From contig JAGFNQ010005176.1 in the NCBI GenBank assembly GCA_024364735.1, forward strand, positions 153,930 through 217,929: 64,000 nucleotides of DNA. The letters are read 5' to 3'. Under the pieces are notes generated by a model, which was given only the letters and a program-made list of their open reading frames with translations, ran no database searches and was not told where the DNA came from. The DNA comes from Boesenbergia rotunda. Taxonomy: Eukaryota; Streptophyta; Magnoliopsida; Zingiberales; Zingiberaceae. Position numbers and translations under genes: made by a program. Shown here piece after piece: positions 54,207 to 64,000 of the stretch; the stretch's first letter is position 1; each line of letters starts with the position of its first letter.

Positions 54207-55115
54207 TGATCACCTAGGCTAAGAGAGCTAGAAGCCCTGAAGGCCTTCGAGCCCAGGAAATCCTGAGTTGGAAAGTTTTGAGTAAGAGAATCCTGAGTCA
54301 GAGAAGTGCTAACTCGCAACATCACTGAGTCTTCACGCTCCCGAGTCAAAGGAGCCACAACTTAAGGTATCAGGAAGTCGTACGTGGATCTGATCCCTCG
54401 CGGGGTTCCCAGTCGGACGCATGGCGACCCACGCTCCCTGGGCGCAACCCGATTGAGCGCCTGTATTCGCATCGTCGTACGAATTGTGAGCGGGCATGCC
54501 CCGCATTCCTCTCGGCTCGGCTCGGCTTGGCTCTCAGTTGGACGCGTGGCTGCCCATGCTCCTTGAGTGCCCTCCGACCGAGGGGCCAGATTCTCGGCTC
54601 AGCTTAGCTCTCAGTCGGACGCGTGGCGGTCCATGCTCCCTGAGTACTATCCGACCGGGGTCTAGACTCTCACTCGGCTCGGCTGAGCGCCTAGTCGGAC
54701 GCGTGGCGACCCACGCTCCCTAGGGCCTCCAGAGCCACATCAGTCTTCAATCAGAGTGTCGTTGAATCATAGAATCCTCGAGCGAGGAGCAACCTGAGCT
54801 AGAAGGATACTCGGTCGCTGACCCTACCTTCCCCGAGTCAGCCAAGTTCGGACGTTCATCCCGAACCACGGGCACCACGACTCAGGAAACACACCTTCAC
54901 TCGGAAAGTCCTCCTTAGCTCGGGAAGCTGAATTGTCTAAGGCCCCCAGTCGGCCTCATTAAATTGTGCGAGTTTTAACTCCACCTCTAATCCTGGGCTA
55001 GCTAACGTGTTATTCGGTCAGCCAACCTGACACCACTTAAGGTTAAGTCGGACCCATCATGTACAAGTAGATTGGTCTAGTTGGCAGGGTAAGGATCCCA
55101 AGGTTCACTCGGCCC
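54207..55115 (+). repeat. Gypsy LTR fragment between two SIRE-like insertions
   Basis: It begins TGATCACC, like the TGATCC start of the Gypsy LTRs. It carries four units of an AGTCGGACGCGTGGCGACCC-type repeat (54409-54725) and a CCTGACACCACTTAAGG phrase shared with the LTR at 20.2 kb. It is cut off at 55115 by the SIRE-like 3' LTR. Its continuation would lie beyond the right edge. Confidence 0.65.
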
Positions 55116-57136
55116 TGTTGGAAACGGATGGCTAGAGAGGGGGGTGAATATAGCCAATCTCTCTGACTTCAAACACTTATCAAGATTTCTGCACTCAACT
55201 TATTAGTAGCACAGCGGAAGAAGCAAAGGAAAACGAAGCAGTGCAGTAAACTAAAAACAGAAATGAAAACAAACAAAGACAGCTACTAAGATCGCTAACA
55301 AGAGGGTTTACAAGGTTCGGGGATAACTTGCCTCTACTCCTTGGCGTGCTTTTAAGGTGGGCGATCCCTTGATCGTCGGCAGATCAAGCCCCGCTGTTCA
55401 CCGGATATAACGCAACCTCCTTCTCGGTGGAGAAACCTCTCCACAGCGTTTCAAACAAGAGTATATATTTAAGCTTAATGAAACACAGGGAATACTCTTA
55501 CTCAGCACCTAGCAAGGACAAGAGCACAGCGAGCTTATCCCGAACTCCACCCAGCGACGATCTCACGCAAGGACTCCCTCCTTCGTGTCTTCTCACTGTT
55601 GGACTCCAAGCTCCTTGTTCTTTCCTCCCGGCACTTACGTAAGAGTTGGTTGCTTCTCGATTGCAGTTGCTTGCTCAAAGTGATGAGGACTTCAGAAACA
55701 CAGCAAGCAAGTTGTGGAGAAACACAAAGCGCAGCAAGAACTTCAGCAAGCTCAACACAGAACACTGTCGGATTACTCTCTACTTCAGCCGAAGTCTTCT
55801 TCTCCCTTTTGTTTATCCACCAAGCATCAGATGACACCATCCCTGCAGCTCCGAGCTGCTCATCTGCCAACGCCAGCTACCACTGAGCTATCCCTGGACT
55901 CCCTGAGCTTCCCTCAGCCAAGCTCCAGTCTCAGCTCCAGTCTGCAGCTCGGCCGTTGCAACCTGAGATGGAAAACGGACAAACCTGCTCCAAGGAAAGC
56001 CTCCATCCATTGACTTCTCCTTGAGTGTTTGAATCCTCCCTGTCACCTGCAGCTTAATCAGAGTGTCAGAGCAGCATATCAAGCAGCAAATCATTTATCA
56101 GAAGTGAAGTGCAGTGAATCGGATATGGTCAGAGCGTCTGACAACGCAATTTGAATTAAAGTGATTGGTCACCGGACCGATCCAGGGCTTGTGGATCGGT
56201 CACCAGACTGATCCACTACTTCGCTGGGAATCCTAGCTCTCGCGGCTATACACTCCTGATCGGTCACCGGACCGATCAGAGTGAAGCCTGATCGGTCACC
56301 AGACCGATCAGAGTGAAGCCTGATCGGTCACTCAGACCGATCAGGACAAATGAGCAGGATTCTTTAATCAGATCCTAAGTCCCTGATCGGTCACCGGACC
56401 GATCCAGGGTCTGATCCGGAGGAGAACTCACTCACTGTTTGCTCCCTGATCGGTCACCAGACCGATTAGGAACGAGTCAGTGAGGAAGCTGCTTGCTCCC
56501 TGATCGGTCACCAGATCGATCACACATCGCTGGATCGGTCACCAGACCGATCCACGAAGGAGCAGCGTGCCAATATCCCTGATCGGTCACCAGACCGATC
56601 CAGGGAGTCAAACCCAGCCCTCCAAGCTAGGGTTTCATCCACCTTAGCCCTCCAAGCCAAGGATTTCACCATCTAACTCTCCAAGTTGAGAATTTGCACC
56701 TAACCCTCCAAGTTAGGACTTTTCACCTAGCCCTCCAAGCTAGGACTTTTCATCTAGCCCTCCAAGCTAGGACTTTTCACCCAACCCTTCCGAGTTAGAA
56801 CTTCATCCAACCTAGCCCTCCAAGCTAGGCACCTGTCCCTCCAAGCCAGAACTTTTTCACCTAATTCTCCAAGATGGAAATTTGCACCTAACCCTCCAAG
56901 TTAGGACTTTTCACCTAGCCCTCCAAGCTAGGACTTTTCACCCACCTCTTTCGAATTAGGACTTTTCATACACCTAGCCCTCCAAGCTAGGATTTTCAAC
57001 ACCTAACCCTCCAGGTTCGGAGTTGAAAATCCATGCCTGATCCCCGATCAGGACTTAATCATAATCAATCTTCATCCACCTAAACTAAAATCAGTGTCAA
57101 CACCAAAACAATAATCAGGGCCAGACTGCATCAACA
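55116..57136 (-). repeat. 3' LTR of the SIRE-like element (2,021 bp)
   Basis: On the minus strand TGTTGATGCAGTCTGGC to CGTTTCCAACA. It contains the two hairpin arrays (CCTAGC type about 57025-56610, GATCGGTC type about 56605-56160). A TATA-like TTAAATATATACTC lies near 55457-55472, then leader sequence. Confidence 0.93.
56160..57025 (-). repeat. Both hairpin arrays in the SIRE-like 3' LTR
   Basis: About ten GATCGGTC-ACCA/ACCG-GACCGATC units (56160-56605) and about fourteen CCTAGC/CCTAAC-type units (56606-57025). Unit number and order differ from the solo LTR at 51941, but the unit types are the same. Confidence 0.9.
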
Positions 57137-57350
57137 ATCTCCCCCTTTTTGTTGTTTGACAACCCGATTTTAAGTTTATGGATTCTCAATCAAGTTTTTC
57201 AAATTTAGAATCATAGGGGAATCCAGATCCTCCCCCTACAACATGATCATCCTAAACTTAACCAATCCACACTCTCCCCCTTTGTCGAACATCGAAAAGG
57301 TTCCAGAAGGGCTGTTAAGTTTAAAACAAACTCCCCCTCAACCTTAGGGG
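57137..57350 (-). other. Polypurine tract and repeated tract-like runs
   Basis: AAAAAGGGGGAGAT on the minus strand abuts the LTR. Three more A/G-rich GGGGGAG-type runs occur at about 57225, 57274 and 57331, so plus-strand priming could start at several points. Confidence 0.8.
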
Positions 57351-57685
57351 TATCCCAGAACAACAAAGATTCGATGGAATTATTTTCGAAGCATATGATA
57401 TTATGTGGAAAAGATAGATCAAAATAAAATCATCACATACATCATATCAAAACAGGCAAATGTATCATATGAGCATAGCATCATAAGCATGAACATAGCG
57501 AAGTCGAGCGAGACATATCGACAAACAGTAATCATATGAGCATTTATACAAGCAACATCCTAAGCAAGATAGGCCAAATAACCTGCTATAACAGGCAACA
57601 GTCAGGACGTACACATCCGTCAAAAACATCAAACACAAACATAGAGCAGTCAACCATCAGCTGGATCATCGTCTGACTCGTCAAT

Positions 57686-58903
57686 CTATATGATATCTCC
57701 TGGTGAAGGGCCACTGGGAGATGCACCATCAGGAAATGTATGATGATACCACTTTTCATACCATCTGTCCTGGAATGAGCGCATCTCAGAGACATCAGAG
57801 GCTAGAGCATCGAGATGGCGATCGAAAGATTGAAACTCTGAGCGGACCTCCTGTCGCCAGAGCTCGGAGATATGTAACTCGTGCGCCATCATCCGCGCTA
57901 TCTCTGCAGCCTGCCAGCGTAGATCAGGGGCCCAATCATCGTAGTCGACAGTAGCAGCTGGCGACTCCTGGTCATGAGCTGCTCTCTGTAGCTCTCCCTC
58001 ACGTTGGCGATCCTTCCACCTTAGCCCCTGGGGCCCGAGAACAATACCGGACTGAGCAAGCATGCGGCGGTCCAGACGGCAGTCCTGGCGAACCATGGGC
58101 ACAATGCGGCCCTGTGAAACGTCAATGCCAACCGACTCCAGCCAGGCAGTGATGATGTGGCCGAATGACATGTAGACTGACTGGGAGGACGACATACTGT
58201 GGACGATGATAGAGAAATAGACCGAAGCCGCTGGGTCAAAGTCCAACTGCTGATGCATTCCGTAGAGCATCAAACAGTGGAACGGGTGAATCTCATCTAG
58301 ATGTTTCGAAGTAGTTGGAAGGAGACAATTTGTGATAATTTTAAACAAAACATAGTCAATGGGAGAGAGCCGAAGAGCAGGAAATGTCGGAAAGTCACAG
58401 GTGTGTGCACTGGAACCCCTTGGCCTGGGATGACCTAGAAAGTACTCGTAGGTGGAATCAGGAGTCACTCCATCGAATGGAACCGGAAGGGGATTAGGAG
58501 GATAAGGGTAGAGAAAGAAATCATTGTCTGACCGGCGACAGCCGAGAAAATCAGTGAAACTAGATCGATTAAAATCAAGATCAATACCGGCAACACGGGT
58601 CCTCCACCCCGTGCCCTCTCCACTCACCATATTGTTATAGAATTCAGAGACCAAGTCAAGGTTGATCGGCCTCTCAAGATAAAGAATGGATTGAAGATTA
58701 TAATGTGTGATAACTTGTTGGATAGTTGGGCAATGTTCATAGATGAAGGATTGATCTATAGTTCGACATGGCATTAATTTGAAATTGTGCCACTCGAAAT
58801 TTAACGCAAGGGTGATACTCTGAAATCGAGTATGTGGAGGTGGTGGAGGCCTTGGAGAAGGTGTAGATATTGAAGGGTCTGTGCCCTTGGAGCTTTCCAC
58901 CAT
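57686..58903 (-). CDS. Env-position ORF of the SIRE-like element (putative plant transposon protein)
   Basis: An intact 405-codon frame from ATG 58903, in the same sense as pol and between RNase H and the 3' LTR, where SIRE elements carry their extra 'envelope-like' gene. The N-terminus is Ser/Pro-rich. A central domain (about residues 35-270) with WHNFKLMPCRTIDQSFIYEH, LERPINLDLVSEFYNNMV and LRLSPIDYVLFKIITN resembles the 'putative plant transposon protein' family rather than a viral envelope. I see no signal peptide or membrane span. The C-terminal 100 residues are charged and helix-prone. Its function is unknown. That it stays open while pol is broken is notable. Confidence 0.8.
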   Translation of the reverse strand: MVESSKGTDPSISTPSPRPPPPPHTRFQSITLALNFEWHNFKLMPCRTIDQSFIYEHCPTIQQVITHYNLQSILYLERPINLDLVSEFYNNMVSGEGTGWRTRVAGIDLDFNRSSFTDFLGCRRSDNDFFLYPYPPNPLPVPFDGVTPDSTYEYFLGHPRPRGSSAHTCDFPTFPALRLSPIDYVLFKIITNCLLPTTSKHLDEIHPFHCLMLYGMHQQLDFDPAASVYFSIIVHSMSSSQSVYMSFGHIITAWLESVGIDVSQGRIVPMVRQDCRLDRRMLAQSGIVLGPQGLRWKDRQREGELQRAAHDQESPAATVDYDDWAPDLRWQAAEIARMMAHELHISELWRQEVRSEFQSFDRHLDALASDVSEMRSFQDRWYEKWYHHTFPDGASPSGPSPGDII

Positions 58904-60447
58904 AGGTTCTTTACCCTTAGAAAACTTTCTATAGATTGGAATTGGTCATAACAGAGGATTTAATCAGGAATTTGATGACATACAGTTTGAATCAATTGAG
59001 CAAGGTTGACACGAACATAGATCGAATCACAAAAATTCAAGAATTGATAATACAAAGATAAGACCCAATCATAAGGTAGACATTAGATCAAGATCAAAAG
59101 TAGGATAATAATGAGGTGAAAAATCGATTTGATCATTTGGTGAGAAAGTAAGGTCACGGCAAATACAAGAGGGTCACGACACCACACCAAGAATAAACAC
59201 CAAAACATGATTAGCTCCACAACATAATTTATGAAATGATTTGTAAAGGAAGCTAAACCAAAAACTCACTTTGGTGCCATTAGTAGAGTTCTTGAGTCGG
59301 AAACGAAAAACGCTTGCGCAGGAGAAGCCTCGGCGTAAGACAGAAACGCAGAAGACTCGCAGAGAACAGGGGACGCCCGTAGAGACCTTCGCGCACACTC
59401 GCTCGCACGGGAAGGGAGACGCAGGAACACTCTTGCTCAGGATGAAGAGACGCACGGGAGAGGTTTCGGCGCTAGGGTTCGGCAAGAAGGGGTTTTTCGC
59501 GAAGTTAATCGGTTGGTGGATTGGTCCACCAACCAGAATTTAATGCGTCTGAACGGATCACCGTTCGATCTGATCGCGTCCAGACCGATCAGGCTATAGC
59601 CTGATCGGACTGAACCGAGCCTGATCGGTCGACCAGGCAATCTCCTGATCGATCGGTTGATCGATCAGGGAGAGATCAGTAGGCTCGGGAGGCTTACTGT
59701 GAGCCCCCTGATCGGTCTGTGGACCGGTTCCAGAAGGGTGCCAGATCGGTCCGGGGACCGATCCAGGCTGGCTCAGTAAGCTTGGTCAAAATTTCGGAAA
59801 GTCACTGCTTGCCTCGCTGATCGGTCTGTGGATCGATCACCATAGGAAGGAGCCAGATCGGTCCGGGGACCGATCAGCCCTATGCCTGATCGGTCTAGTG
59901 ACCGATCAGGGTTCTTGATACTCCTTGATACGAACTGAAATGTTCAGTTTCAGAATTTCTGAATCTTTCCAAGAAGATCTGATGAAGTTTATCGAACATG
60001 GACATGATCTCATGACTAAAATTAATCCCCGAACAAGGATCAAAAGTCCTTATAGGTTCAACAATCACTTTGATCCATCTAAATAGAGTCAAACTCAATC
60101 AACAATCATTCAAGCAATTTCAACTAAGTTTGTATCAAATCCAATGTTCCAATCAAGTTTCCTTGATTGGAATGTCCAAGTACGATCATGGAGCCATATA
60201 CACATATGTTATGCAATGGTTTTCCCCATACTTGGTCACCACAGTGATTATTATCTCGTCAACTTAATTTCTCAAGGGATGCATTGACATTTTGAAAAAT
60301 TTAGTTGAACCTAACATCTCATCTCATATCTAGCAAACAAAAACGTTTTGGTAACCCTTATAGTTTGTGTGAGATGTCCCCAAAGTTACCCAATTATTTC
60401 CCAACAATTTCGAAATAATCATGAAGGGTTTGAAAGCATTTTGAAAT
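58904..60447 (-). other. Gap between pol and env-position ORF, with hairpins
   Basis: No coding domain. The stretch 59575-59920 contains GATCGGTC-type inverted repeats like those in the LTR. The rest is AT-moderate with only short open frames. Confidence 0.65.
59575..59920 (-). repeat. Internal cluster of GATCGGTC-type hairpins
   Basis: At least six inverted repeats, among them CTGATCGGTC...GACCGATCAG forms near 59890-59910, GATCGGTCCGGGGACCGATC near 59744 and 59857, and GATCGATCGGTTGATCGATC near 59648. Loops differ from those in the LTR arrays but the stems are the same. Confidence 0.8.
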
Positions 60448-60942
60448 TCATGAAGCGCGACACATTCCCAACTCCCGTCTTAGGAAACTAAACTCATTTT
60501 CGGGGAGTGGTTTAGTGAAAATGTCAGTTAGGTTTGACTTGGACTCTACATGTGAGAGTACAATATCTCCCCTAGCTACATGATCCCTGATGAAGTGGTG
60601 ACGCACCTCAATATGTTTGGTCCTAGAATGATGGACTGGATTCTTGGTTAAGTTCATTGTGCTTATGTTATCACATAAAACTTGCACATCCTTGTAACTC
60701 AATCCATAATCCTCTAAAGTGTGAATCATCCACAACAATTGTGATACACTCTCTCCCATGGCGATATATTCTGCCTCGATCATGGAGAGAGCAACACAAT
60801 GTTGCTTCCGACTTGACCAACTCACTAAGGACGAACCTAAGAATTGACAACCCCCACTTGTGCTCTTTTGGTCCAACTTACATCCAGCGTAGTCGGAATC
60901 CGTATAGCCAATTAAATCAAATGATTCGGTAAGGGGTTCCAT
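60448..60942 (-). pseudogene. SIRE-like RNase H (open piece of a broken pol)
   Basis: GYTDSDYAGCKLDQKSTSG near the start, then SSRKQHCVALSMIEAEYIA and LCDNISTMNLTKNPVHHSRT, with the catalytic acidic residues in place; the end is FTKPLPENEFSFLRRELGM. The domain is complete here, but the polyprotein upstream is disrupted near 60943-61004, so it could not be made as part of pol. Confidence 0.88.
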
Positions 60943-61004
60943 AGACCGACTTCAATTGTGCCTTTGAGATATCTCAAAATTCGCTTAACAGCGATTATGT
61001 GAGA

Positions 61005-62618
61005 TTACTTGGCACAAACTTGATACCTAGCGTACATACCCACAGCAAATAGTATATCAGGTCGACTAGCTGTAAGGTATAGCAAACTACCTATCATGCT
61101 TCGATATTGAGTTAAATCAACGGGTTTACCACTCTCATCATTATCTAATCTTGTATTTGTAGCCATAGGAGTGGTTACCTCTTTTGAATCACTCATATTG
61201 AATTTTTGAAGCATTTCTTGTGTATATTTCGATTGGTGCACATGGATCCTATCGCGAGTTTACTTGATTTCGAGTCCAAGGAAGAAAGTCAACTCTTCCA
61301 CTAGACTTATTTCAAATTCACTCTCCATGTGTCCAATGAACTCATTTAAATAGCCCTTATTGTTTGAGCAACAAATTATGTCATCGACATATACTTGGGC
61401 TACAAAAATATTGTCACCATCTCTTCGTAGAAATAGTGTAGGGTCTATTTCGCCTCTAACGAAGCCTTTCTCAATTAGAAATGTCGACAACCGATCATAC
61501 CAAGCTCGGGGTGCTTGTTTAAGGTCATAAAGTGTCTTTTTGAGCTTGAACACGTGGTTTGGAAATTCGGTACTCTCAAACCCCGGAGGTTGTTCGACAT
61601 AGACCTCTTTTCTAATCAAACCATTTAGAAAGGCCGATTTGACATCCATTTGGTATAGCTTGAAGCCACGATGTGCTGTAAATGCAAGCATCAATCGGAT
61701 AAATTCTAATCGTGCCACAGGAGCATAGGTCTCATCATAATCAAGGCCTTCAACTTGACTGTAGCGCTTGGCTACCAAGTGCGCCTTGTTTCTAATGATT
61801 TCTCCCTTATGGTTCAATTTGTTCTTGAAGACCCATTTGGTTCCAATAATGGAGGTCTTCTTGGGTCTAGGGACTAAGTCCCAAACTTGACTCCTTTCAA
61901 ATTGACCTAGTTCATCTTGCATTGCAATGATGCAATCGGGATCATTTAATGCTTCATCAATTTTCCTAGGTTCAATTTCTGAAATTAGGGCAACTTCATT
62001 AGCCTCATTCCGGAAGAATGATCTAGTTCTAACCCCCTGAAGGATGTCTCTAACAATTTGGTCTTGGGGATGACTAGAGGCTAATCTAGTTTGCCTAGGA
62101 GCTGGTGGTGCTTCTTGAACGGGTTCACTAGACACAAGTCCAGCCTCAGGATCCAGCTGATCAATGGGTTGTCTAGGTTCACCGTCATCAGACTCATCAC
62201 CATCAACAACACTCGGAGTTTCATTCAAACTTAGTCTCCTAAGTTCGAGTTGAACTCCTTCTACATTTTCTGATTGGTCACTTGATTTTGGAATTTCTTC
62301 AAAAACTACATCAGAAGTCTCTTCAACTAATTTAGATTTCTTGTTGTAGACTCGGTAGGCTTTGCTAACGAGGGAGTACCCGACTAGTATCCCTTCATCA
62401 GCCTTTGCCGTGAACTTCCCAAAGTGGTCCTTGGTGTTTAGAATGAACACCTTACACCCAAACACCCTAAGGTGTTTAACCGTAGGTGGTTTCCCAAACC
62501 AAAGTTCATGGGGAGTCTTTCCTAAAAACCTATGGATGAGGACTCTGTTTTGCACATAGCAAGCTGTATTTACAGCTTCAGCCCACAAGTAAATCGGTAG
62601 TGAGTACTCATTGAGCAT
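61005..62618 (-). pseudogene. SIRE-like integrase C-terminus and reverse transcriptase
   Basis: An open run from 62618 carries the integrase tail (YSLPIYLWAEAVNTACYVQNR), an acidic linker, then RT: GTKWVFKNKLNHKGEIIRNKA, YQMDVKSAFLNGLI and the catalytic YVDDII near 61385. A TAA at about 61259 replaces glutamine after LGLEIK. The thumb region continues at 61241-61005 (VHQSKYTQEMLQKFNMSD, YRSMIGSLLYLTASRPDI) and then loses frame. A further TAG near 62633 separates it from the integrase core. Confidence 0.9.
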
Positions 62619-62639
62619 GCTTCGTGCAGCCTATTGTAA

Positions 62640-63548
62640 AACACGGTTCTTCCTCTCTACAACACCATTTTGTTGTGGTGTTCTAGGAGTAGAGAACTCA
62701 TGCTTATAACCTCTATCTTGACAGAATTCTAAAAACCTTTGATTTTGAAATTCACCTTGGTTGATGATTTTTCATTTTCAACTCTTCTACAAAAAGAAAT
62801 GAAGATATCTAAGGTTTGGTCCTTATATTTTAAAAAGTAAGTCCATGTATACCTAGTAAAATCATCAATGATAACAAAGCAATATCTACTTCCATTTAAT
62901 GATATGATGGTACTACAATCAAATAGATCCATATGAAGTAAATCTAATGCTTTGGAAGTACTTACAGCGCTTTTACCTTTATGTGCAGACTTTGTTTGCT
63001 TACCCATTTGACATGCATCACAAAGTTTGTTTTTTCTCATACTTGATGCTCGGTAAGCCACGAACTAGTCCCTTGTTGGCCAACTTCCGGATGTTCTTCA
63101 TGTTAACATGTGCTAACCTCCGGTGCCAAAGGGTGGACTCTTCTTTTCTTGACAAGAGACACTTAGCAAAAGCATTAGTAGCACTTTTAAATGAAACTTG
63201 ATAAATATTGTCTACTCTTGCTCCTACTAGTACCGTGTCCAAGGTGTCATGTTGTCTAACTAGACATTGACTTGGTTGGAAGTCAATTGTGTAACCCGTG
63301 TCACACAGTTGACTCACATTTAAGAGATTAAATTTCATTCCCTTGACTAAAAGGACATTTGAAATTCTAAGACATTCGGATATTTGAATGTCTCCAATTC
63401 CTATGACCTTAAGACTACCATTGTTACCAAATGATACATTACCTCTACTTTTCTTATGAAGTGTGGTAAACAATGATCTATCCCCGGTCATGTGTTTGGA
63501 GCATCCACTATCAACAAACCAAGTTGATAGATGCTCCCCCTCAATCAT
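62640..63548 (-). pseudogene. SIRE-like protease and integrase core
   Basis: Protease motif VDSGCSKHMTG near 63515-63483 starts this piece. A pre-integrase region follows (LWHRRLAHVNMKNIRKLANKG near 63147-63085, CDACQMGKQTKSAHKG near 63025-62978), then the core with DLFDCSTI and VIIDDFTRYTWTYF near 62855-62815. Frames change near 63018-63061, and a deletion near 62740-62760 removes the segment with the second catalytic aspartate, so integrase is inactive. TPQQNG with the catalytic glutamate remains near 62675-62650. Confidence 0.87.
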
Positions 63549-63584
63549 AACCTACACAATTCGAAAAATAGAAGTTTTAGGTAC

Positions 63585-64000
63585 TCAAACCTTGGGACCT
63601 AAAGCATCAACTAAACATGACTTAGGCAGCCATGCCTTGACAACTTTCTTTTGAGTCTTGGGTGTCCTAGATTGTCTTATATCAGTCCTAGACATCAAAG
63701 ACACGAATGAGGGTTCTTTGGGTCGGTAACCGATACCGGCCCTATTGTAAACTGCCCTTTGGGCATTTAGGATCATATCTAGGGTCTTAGAGCTAGTTGA
63801 GAACTTCCCAAGAATATTCTTGAGCTTCTCAACTTCACTCTTCAATGATTGGTTTTCCTCTACTAGCAATTCATCATGCAAATCATTGACTTCCTCAACC
63901 TTAGAGGATTTCAAATTTTCAATTTCAAGTTTCAATGATTTGATTTCATCTTCTAACAGTTCAACATGCAAATCATCAATGTTATCATCCCTAGATGCCT
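63585..64000 (-). pseudogene. SIRE-like gag C-terminal coiled-coil region
   Basis: A 128-codon open piece reaching close to the right edge, rich in leucine and glutamate heptads (LEDEIKSLKLEIENLKSS, VEENQSLKSEVEKLKNIL) and followed by a basic segment, as in the long gag tail of SIRE elements. It stops before protease, so gag and pol are out of register here. The start lies outside the window. Confidence 0.78.

Larger units (their letters stand above)
55116..64000 (-). mobile_element. SIRE-like Ty1/Copia retrotransposon, 5' end beyond window
   Basis: Read on the minus strand, the order from 64000 downwards is gag end, protease, integrase, RT, RNase H, a 1.5-kb non-coding gap, an env-position ORF, polypurine tracts and a 3' LTR (57136-55116). 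This order, with an extra ORF after pol and an LTR of about 2 kb, is typical of SIRE/Maximus elements. Pol contains several stops. The flank GGCCC (55111-55115) is the expected target duplication but its partner is out of view. Confidence 0.92.

Noticed and set aside
59271..59543. 90-codon forward open frame with basic residues
   Set aside because: It is antisense to the SIRE-like element, in a non-coding gap, without any similarity that I recognise.

Overview
This window is plant nuclear DNA. It has introns, tRNA-derived SINEs, a plant growth-regulating-factor gene and several kilobases of nested LTR retrotransposons. The GRF sequence, an Au-type SINE and the mixture of Tat-like Ty3/Gypsy and SIRE-like Ty1/Copia elements fit an angiosperm, and I lean towards a monocot. 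The species cannot be fixed from the sequence. All similarity statements come from reading motifs by eye; no database search was run.

Layout. 1-9.2 kb: the 3' part of one Copia element with an open RT-RNase H frame, a tRNA-type SINE with a 12-bp target duplication (TSD), then a complete but mutated Copia element (3607-9194, TSD GTGAA, 121-bp LTRs). 9.2-16.2 kb: AT-rich DNA with a decayed plastid ycf1 insert (about 10.75-11.19 kb) and a THOC2-like fragment. 16.2-21.15 kb: a 5'-truncated Tat-like Gypsy element split by a 1.56-kb solo LTR. 21.2-28.7 kb: an Au-type SINE, then minus-strand exon remnants of GCN1 and of a SPIRRIG-type BEACH gene, each collinear with its parent and each broken.

28.8-41.5 kb: the one gene that looks functional, a growth-regulating factor (GRF) on the minus strand. 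It has three exons: QLQ, WRC with a miR396 site, and a C-terminal exon with a TQL motif. Splicing gives 348 codons plus stop. Intron 2 is about 10.8 kb and roughly 63% retrotransposon: a 1,172-bp solo LTR and a 5.6-kb Copia element that itself holds another 1,172-bp solo LTR.

42.1-51.3 kb: a young Tat-like Gypsy element (TSD CATAA) that has lost protease, reverse transcriptase and most of RNase H. It keeps gag, integrase with two stops, a 35-bp tandem array and an antisense three-exon gene with its own TATA box. 51.9-64 kb: SIRE-like Copia DNA on the minus strand, namely a 2.26-kb solo LTR (TSD GAGTG) sitting on the edge of a Gypsy LTR fragment, then a 3' LTR, an intact env-position ORF and a broken pol/gag running off the right edge.

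The most unusual structure is in the SIRE-like LTRs. Each carries two adjacent arrays of short hairpins whose stems change in compensating pairs from unit to unit. The first hairpin motif also recurs inside the element, between pol and the env-position ORF.
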